Assembly (NCBI GenBank): GCA_036939355.1
Contig: JALLAP010001608.1
Coordinates: 1-12,467 of the forward strand
Source of the DNA: Thalassiosira profunda
Lineage: Eukaryota; Bacillariophyta; Thalassiosirophyceae; Thalassiosirales; Thalassiosiraceae
DNA length: 12,467 nt
Direction of reading: 5' to 3'
The notes beneath the pieces are model-generated. The model was not told the DNA's origin and ran no database searches. It saw nothing but the letters and a program-made list of their open reading frames with translations. Positions 7,447 to 12,467 of the stretch are shown here, piece by piece (the stretch's first letter is position 1; every line of letters begins with the position of its first letter). Made by a program: the position numbers and the translations under genes.

Positions 7447-9930
7447 TTACTTTGGGAATAGGCGTGGCAGCTCGCCCAGTGCCTCAATGGTCAATTCCCC
7501 TCGCAGCAGCCTCTGCATTCGATCGAGATTGACGATCTCAATATTCTCTCGTTCCTTCGCTGTCTGGAATCCATATGTCCTATGCACATACTTTCCTGCG
7601 AGTACGTACGCTAGAGATACAGCAACATTCGTCAGTCACACTGCTGTTCCGACGAGAGGACACACGATTGCAGGCCAACTCACCCGTGCTCTTCGAGAAT
7701 CTAAACGTCATGAGGCGCCGAATGCCTCGAGCAATTCGTGATGGCTCGATGCGCCGCTAAGGTGTCCGAGCTCACTTCGGGAAACCTCCCCAGGAGAAGG
7801 ATATGTTTGCCCTCGAGGAGCTTCTTGTTGCATACCCCTCCATTCTCCCCAGGCAAGGGCAGCAGATTGATTGCAGTGGCGCTCGATGGAACAGGTAAGG
7901 GAGCGTTGGCAGTTTTGTTGGGTTCCCCGGCGTACAAAAGGCCTGCCGGTTCAGGAGCTTTGGCAGATGCTTCAGTAGACGCATCTGCGGCATCTGTCGT
8001 CGCTGGCTGTTTCTTCGTCTGTGCCTTTGATTTCCCTGGAGCATGCATTTCGTCCAACCCCTTCGGCACTGCAATCTCTCCCTCCTGTGCAGAACTCGTA
8101 TGGTGGCGAGGTTCCCGCGCAACTTCCGGAGGGGTCGGCTTTTTTGTCGACTGTGGTCGATGGCGCTCTTCCTGCGCGGCAATCTCTTCCTGCAAAATCT
8201 CCCTCTGGCGAAGGAGGATCCTTTGGTAACCTTGCTCATTGGTCCCATCATTGCCATCGGACATTTCGACCAGCTCCTCCTTCGGTATCACAATCTCTCT
8301 TTCCTGTGCAGAACCCGCATCGCGGCGAGGTGCCCACGCAACTTCCGGCTGGGTCGGCTTTCTTGTCGACTGCGATTGGTGGCGCCCTTTCTGCGCGGCA
8401 ATCTCCTCCTGCAAACGGTCCCTCCGTCGAAGCAGGGTCGTTAGGTATCCTTGCTCATGGGCAGTGAAGGCTTCGTAAGCATTGGGTTGCAACGCCGGCT
8501 CCTCCGCCGGCACCGTTGGTTTTGATGCAGAATGAACGATCTCTTCCATGGCAGTAGAGCCCACAGGGGGGCCAGCAAGCGTCGGTCCGTGTCCTGTCTC
8601 GTTTCCACGCGCCACATTCGACGGAAGCGGCGCGGTTCTCAAGCGGTCCATCTGCAGCTGAAACAGCTCCCTTTGGTACTGCAGGAGATTCACCACCTGG
8701 TCCAGGCTCACCATGGGCACAACCGTAACGGGCGGGAGGCCGACAGGCATCCCTCCCGGCAGCACGGACAGCGGTCCGAAATGAGAGTTTGCTGGGTGGT
8801 AACACTTTCTGGCAATATCAGGACAGGTCCCGCCTCCGGGCGCCTCAGTTGGAGAGGAGGCGCACCGATCGGCCTCGTCCCTCCCATTTCTTCCATCGAC
8901 CGCCCCGCTCGACCGAGGATCTTGCACAATTGTGACGAACCGCACGTTCACGCCGTCTCCCCCGTCGTCGTTGTCCGGGGCGATCTGTTTCGTATTAAGA
9001 CTACCCCCCTGGGCCAATCGACGCCGGGCCAGCTGTTTCTCCAGCTTGCTCTGAATGGACGCCATCCTCCTCTTTTTGGCATCACCCTCCTGCTGAGGCT
9101 TTGCAACGGCCTCTCTGGCCGCCCGTTTCCTTCTGTCGCCACTCCCCCGGAGAGGCCCCGCGACGTCCTTTACCCCCTTGCGCATCTGAAGAATCGCCAC
9201 GACGTCATCGCAAAGGTTCCTTTTCTTGGCAGTCTTTTTCCCCTTCTTTTCCTGGTCCGCATTCCCCCCCTTCTTCTTCTGGGACACCGCTTTCTTCGCC
9301 CAACCCTTGCCGGTGCCGGCGATTTCGACCCGCTCGATGTTGCGCAGGCCCTCCACATTCCCCCGGACGAAGTGCGGGTGATCCCATGCATTGATGGACC
9401 ACCGAAGCGACCAGAAGCCCCAGAGGTTGAGCTGCCGCGTCTTTAAAGAACGAATGGTCAACATGCAAACAGGGTGAGGTTGCAAATAAGATAATAAAAC
9501 ACAACAAGAGATACGAGCAAGAGAATTGCAAGCTTACGAATGAGCGAAACTTGGTGGCCTTGAAAAACCGGGGCAGGAGCTCCTCCACCAGTGCCTTCTG
9601 GTCGCGAACGACGAATCCGCGGCCGTCGTCGGTCCACGAAATGGCCGCGCTTTGCTCGGCGGTGGCGCGCTCGAGCAGGGCGTAGAGCTTGTAGGGAAAG
9701 GTCCTCTGGTCCGACGCGGCGCGCTTGGAGGGCTCGGCGTCGCTGCGGGGCGCGCGCTTTTGCCTCGCGTCTGGCTCCGCAGTAGCCGCGGCCGCCGCGG
9801 CCTTGCCGGCCTCTGCGGACAGCAGGGCGAGGCCCGCCGTCGGCGACGGCCCGGCCTGTGGTTTCGGTGCTGACGCATCAGCCCCATCGCCGCCGCCGGG
9901 CCGGCCGTAGGAGGCCATCTCGCCCAGCAT
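7447..9930 (-). CDS. HSF-type transcription factor with tandem repeat and C-terminal BRCT domain (three exons, frame-disrupted)
   Basis: Exons: 9930-9538, 9440-7684 and 7610-7447. The ATG at 9930 follows an open frame without an earlier ATG; 9918 is an alternative. The HSF DNA-binding domain (about 78-165) reads FPYKLYALLE, ISWTDDGRGFVV, LLPRFFKATKFRSF, then across the splice TRQLNLWGF and HPHFVRG. It binds heat-shock-type elements in the nucleus. The Arg of RQLN, which contacts DNA in HSFs, is kept; Trp replaces the usual Tyr in LWGF. Lys/Arg clusters follow (QKKKGG, RRKRAARE, AKKRR) that would serve as nuclear signals, then a possible coiled coil (LDQVVNLLQYQRELFQLQMD). A 73-residue tandem repeat covers about 459-604. 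From about residue 671 a BRCT-like fold begins (LLEGKHILLLGRF) and continues through KSTAYVLAG, TAKERENIEIV and LDRMQRLLRGEL to a TAA at 7447. Two single-base losses near 7737-7742 and 7709-7713 break it. As deposited, translation stops at 7701 (710 aa); about 771 aa are expected otherwise. Confidence 0.8.
7611..7683 (-). other. Intron (73 nt) within the BRCT-coding part of the HSF gene
   Basis: The minus-strand donor is ACGG|GTGAGT (7683) and the acceptor is TCTCTAG|CG (ending 7611). It is phase 1. Joining gives AAG AGC ACG GCG TAC GTA, i.e. KSTAYVLAG, which places the downstream exon in a frame that stays open to the TAA at 7449-7447. The intron is the same length as that of the neighbouring NTF2-like gene. 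Confidence 0.8.
8021..8458 (-). repeat. In-frame tandem duplication, 2 x 219 bp (73 residues), in the HSF gene
   Basis: Copy 1 (8458-8240) and copy 2 (8239-8021) abut with a constant offset of 219 bases and no net indel. Shared words on the plus strand include CCTGTGCAGAAC, GTCGGCTTT, TTGTCGACTG, TGCGCGGCAATCTC and CTTGCTCAT. In protein each copy reads EQGY, LLR, R, LQEEIAAQ, RH, QST, KPT, PEVA, PR, SAQE, EI and PK in order. LQEEIAAQ suggests a short helix or coiled coil followed by a Pro-rich linker. Synonymous drift with frame preserved supports real coding. Confidence 0.88.
9441..9537 (-). other. Intron (97 nt) splitting the HSF DNA-binding domain
   Basis: The minus-strand donor is TTC|GTAAGC (9537) and the acceptor is TTTAAAG|ACG (ending 9441), phase 0. 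Joining gives KFRSF then TRQLNLWGF, the expected order of the HSF recognition-helix region. Without the splice the frame reads a hydrophobic artefact or starts within the intron. Confidence 0.9.
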
Positions 9931-10269
9931 GCCGTCGAGCACCGTCACTCTGTTATTTGGCAGCGGGTACTGCCAGAGCGCTGAAGTTCTGGTGCATCAC
10001 CAAGATAAAGCAAGAGAGGTTGAGGTTGTGAAACTCTGTGAAACTGCACGCCTCTCTAGAGAGTAGGCAGGCCTAGGCTTTTCCATTCCTTCCTCAGAGA
10101 ACGCATTGTCTATAACCGGCACTCAAACATTTAACGAAAAGAGACGCCCGAGAACCCGTCTCGGTTGAGATGTCCGGCATGGCGAGGGTTATTGTAACTT
10201 GTAACCCTAAAACTTGCAATTTTGCCCACCTCGCTCGCCACCCTCCACTCTCCGCCACTCGTTGCAATC
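9931..10269. promoter_or_regulatory. Divergent promoter between HSF-BRCT and MYND-E3D genes
   Basis: 339 bp lie between the two start codons. The segment holds GAGACG/CGTCTC inverted arms (10141-10146, 10157-10162), a repeated TTGTAAC (near 10192-10204), TTGCAAT twice just before the MYND gene start (10214 and 10262) and a CT-rich leader. On the HSF side, a pyrimidine-rich stretch ending in CACCAG near 9991-9996 looks like a splice acceptor. No canonical three-unit heat-shock element was found. Confidence 0.5.
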
Positions 10270-12467
10270 ATGGCGCCCCGCGTGCCCCCCTCCGCCTGCG
10301 ATCACTGCGGCACGTCCTCCCCGTCCCTCCTCAGATGTGTCCGCTGCAAGCAGGCGTGGTACTGCGGTCGGAAGTGCCAGGAACAAGCGTGGGAGGGCGG
10401 CGACGGGAGGGAGGGCCACAAGGCGGCGTGCCGGCGGCTGCGCCGGCTCGTTGCCAACGCGAACGGGGAGGGCCCATCGGCCGCGAAGGAAGAGGCGTCT
10501 GCATCATCATCAATGTCGGATGAGGATGCAAAGGCGCGGAAGGCGGCGGTGGAGCTGATGGCACACGTGCAATCCATGGACTGCGGCGAGGCGTACCGGC
10601 GGATGTGTCAGGCCGAGGACGAGATTAAGAATCTGGAGGCGCAGTTGGCGCAGGCCGAGTCGCAGCATGAGGCCGGGGCGAATTCACGCGAGGGAGGGGA
10701 GACGAAAGATACAAATGGACAATCGGAGCCTGCCGCCGTGACGAATGAAAATGGGGCCGCTCGCCGTGATTCCGGGAGAAAGAATGGCAACAACCTACAA
10801 AATAGGAAGGCGCCCCGCCCTGCCAACGATACAAAGGACAAAACGGCCAACGCAAGGATTATCGCTGCAAAAGGTTCGTGGCTCGACCAAGGAGGGCGGT
10901 GCTCCATCGAATACCTGCCCAACGTGGCGTGCTACCAAATCACATTGACGATCGCTGAGGGCGATTCAGGAACGACGATGCCGCGATCTGAGGACGAGTT
11001 GCACTTCGACATGGAGCGATCGGATTGCCCCGCCGACATTGAACAATCCACATCTGTGGCGCATTACAAGGCCAAGTTGCGGAGGAAGGGCGATTCGGAT
11101 TGCCTCCTTTCTGCAATCTTGCCCGTGAGATGCGTCGATGCATCGCCGCCAATTGTGAGCTCCAGACTGTCGATCGACGCCACCGCCACATCGATACGCA
11201 TACAATTGCAGAGCGACATATCCGATCCAACGGACGGGTCGGAGCTGGCGGACGTGCTCGCGGGGACGGAAGGCTCGGCTTTCGCTCCCGTCACCACCGG
11301 CAGCGCGCAGCTCAACCGCCTCCGCTGCCGCTCGTGTCAAAAACCAATCCTCGTCGACCCGCCAAGTGGCGAACATGGAGGCGACGTCATCCGATCCGTG
11401 CTACCACTGCCCAGCGGATGCTGGGACGAGATCACCGACTACCTCATCTGCTACGACGGGCAGGCCAACGTGGACTTCTCCTCGTCGTCGACCACNGGAC
11501 GAGATCACCGACTACCTCATCTGCTACGACGGGCAGGCCAACGTGGACTTCTCCTCGTCGTCGACCACTGCCATCTCCGGGGTGGCGTTGGAGGACGACG
11601 CCGTGGTGGTATTGCACCGGAGCAATTTGAGCGAGGGGATTCGTGTCACGCGTTCGAAGGGCTACGGGGAGCATTCCTCGGAAGTTCGGAATGGCACTTC
11701 AAACGACGGGGGATCCCTGGCGTGGAAGGACAAGTCGGCCGCCAAGGGGGAGGGCATTCGGGCCGTGACCTGCGGCAAATGCTGCTCCACGCTGGGATTC
11801 GTATCGGACCACGACGACACCACGTATCGATTGTACAAGCACCTCCTCGACTGCGGCACGCATGGGCCATCGACATTCGCCAAGTACACCTGCGGATCGT
11901 TCCTGGCCCGGGAGATGATGCGGTACGCGGAGAGCGAGGCCGTCTACACGTTTGTTGTTGGGGTGTCGGACGAGAACGACTGGACGAGGGTGCATGCTCC
12001 GGGGGAGTTTATTTTGATACGCATGCTCAGCTGGGACACCCCGATGGCCACTTTGGGCGGAGACCAAACGACAATCTGCGAGGATGACGATACGCCAGAC
12101 AATGCAATTCGCTTTAGGAAGGTGGTCAAGGTGATCTTCGAGGTGACCTCGGGGAGAAACGAGCTGGCCGACCCATTGAGCGCCGACGACCAGTTGGAAT
12201 GGTCGTGGAGGGGCAACGACTTTTGCTGCCCGCCACTCTCGGGAGCCTCTGCCAATGAAGCATCGAATGCAGACGAGGGTTTCGATGCAATGTCACAGAG
12301 GAAGGCCTCGTCGACGAGGATATTCTTCTCGCAGCGGGAATGGTCCGAGCTGAGGGAAGCTCTGACGAACGGAACGAGCTATTTTTCGAGGGCGGTATCG
12401 GATGCCGTCGTCACGGCAAAACTGGGGCCGCCGAGCGATGATGGGGGGCAAGCTGCTGCAGCACTGA
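10270..12467 (+). CDS. MYND zinc finger fused to UBE3D-like (HECT-like E3) region, 3' open
   Basis: The ATG at 10270 lies in CAATCATGG. A MYND finger spans residues 10-54 with ligands C10, C13, C23, C26, C32, C36, H50 and C54. Its C36-H50 gap of 13 residues is longer than usual, with a Gly-rich loop. A helical stretch (EDEIKNLEAQLAQAESQ, about 116-132) and a charged linker follow. From about 200 the protein resembles UBE3D (E3D), an unconventional ubiquitin ligase that binds the E2 UBE2C: SIEYLPNVACYQITL, a CxxC in RLRCRSCQKPI, CWDEITDYLICYDGQ, a second CxxC in AVTCGKCCSTLGF, LYKHLLDC and, near the end, FFSQREWSELREAL. The frame is broken artificially at 11496, where an N joins two identical 72-bp copies. 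Dropping one copy and the N gives one frame of 708 codons that is still open at the last base. The terminal TGA at 12465-12467 is out of frame. Confidence 0.8.
11424..11568. other. Unmerged contig overlap: two identical 72-bp copies around one N
   Basis: Positions 11424-11495 and 11497-11568 are identical over 72 bases, with a single N at 11496. The duplication plus N adds 73 bases, which shifts the MYND-E3D frame by one. Collapsing it restores a continuous protein across the joint (SSSSTTAISGVALEDD). An exact copy without divergence, centred on an N, marks a scaffolding artefact rather than biology. Confidence 0.93.

Noticed and set aside
7762..7780. A 19-nt GT...AG segment (GTGAGC to CTTAG) that would also correct the BRCT frame
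   Set aside because: Far shorter than any plausible spliceosomal intron, and it would delete the helix residues DTLAAHRAI and the ELLEAFGAS segment that fit a BRCT fold.
8532..9446. 304-residue plus-strand frame opposite the HSF gene (also 8021-8467)
   Set aside because: Complement of the HSF exon; the apparent repeats are the mirror of the real 73-residue tandem repeat.
9931..10269. Heat-shock elements for HSF autoregulation
   Set aside because: TTC and GAA triplets are present (for example 10081-10101 and GAAGTTC at 9983-9989) but spacing and alternation do not match the nGAAnnTTCn pattern.
11497..12087. Frame continuing from the N into a Gly/Arg-rich C-terminus
   Set aside because: It is the wrong frame created by the 73-base artefact; the correct frame shows CxxC and other E3D-like motifs to the window end.
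12465..12467. Terminal TGA as stop codon of the MYND-E3D gene
   Set aside because: It is out of frame; the correct codon is CTG at 12464-12466, so the gene is open at the 3' end.
1..12467. tRNA or rRNA genes, CRISPR arrays, transposon ends
   Set aside because: Looked for cloverleaf-like sequences, regular spaced repeats and terminal inverted repeats; none was convincing.

Overview
This window looks like a piece of the nuclear genome of a photosynthetic stramenopile, most likely a Thalassiosira-like centric diatom. The lineage is an inference from several signs. The genes are compact and intron-poor, with short GT-AG introns (73, 73, 97 and 218 nt). Two proteins have signal peptides ending in the A-F cleavage signature of secondary plastids. 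There is an HSF-type regulator and an F-box/LRR protein of a type I associate with diatoms. Untranslated leaders are pyrimidine-rich, and intergenic gaps are only 0.2-0.6 kb. A single N flanked by two identical 72-bp copies shows that this is draft assembly.

Layout, left to right: (1) 1-476 (+), the 3' part of a 2-oxoglutarate/Fe(II) oxygenase of prolyl 4-hydroxylase type. (2) 1105-2613 (+), an F-box/leucine-rich-repeat protein with an N-terminal hydrophobic segment, followed by an AATAAA signal. (3) 2783-3951 (-), a CBR1-like short-chain dehydrogenase whose signal-peptide exon is separated by a 218-nt intron. (4) 4183-5271 (+), a SET-domain-like protein with a bipartite plastid presequence, divergent from gene 3 over a 231-bp gap. 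(5) 5482-7039 (-), a two-exon protein with a probable NTF2/SnoaL-like domain and an acidic tail. (6) 7447-9930 (-), a three-exon heat-shock-factor-type protein that carries a two-copy 73-residue tandem repeat and ends in what I read as a BRCT domain. (7) 10270-12467 (+), a MYND zinc finger fused to a UBE3D-like (HECT-like E3) region, open at the window end and divergent from gene 6.

Three gene models here would be wrong if single open reading frames were taken at face value. The dehydrogenase needs an upstream exon to complete its NADP-binding glycine motif. The HSF gene needs two splices, and its BRCT part is broken by two apparent single-base losses about 30 nt apart. The MYND gene is thrown out of frame by an unmerged contig overlap around the N at 11496.

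Functional links are inference. The HSF-BRCT regulator and the MYND-E3D ubiquitin ligase candidate share a 339-bp divergent promoter region, which would suit a stress/proteostasis pair. The dehydrogenase and SET proteins share another divergent promoter, and both appear to enter the secretory/plastid route. The most novel items are the HSF-repeat-BRCT architecture and the MYND-E3D fusion.
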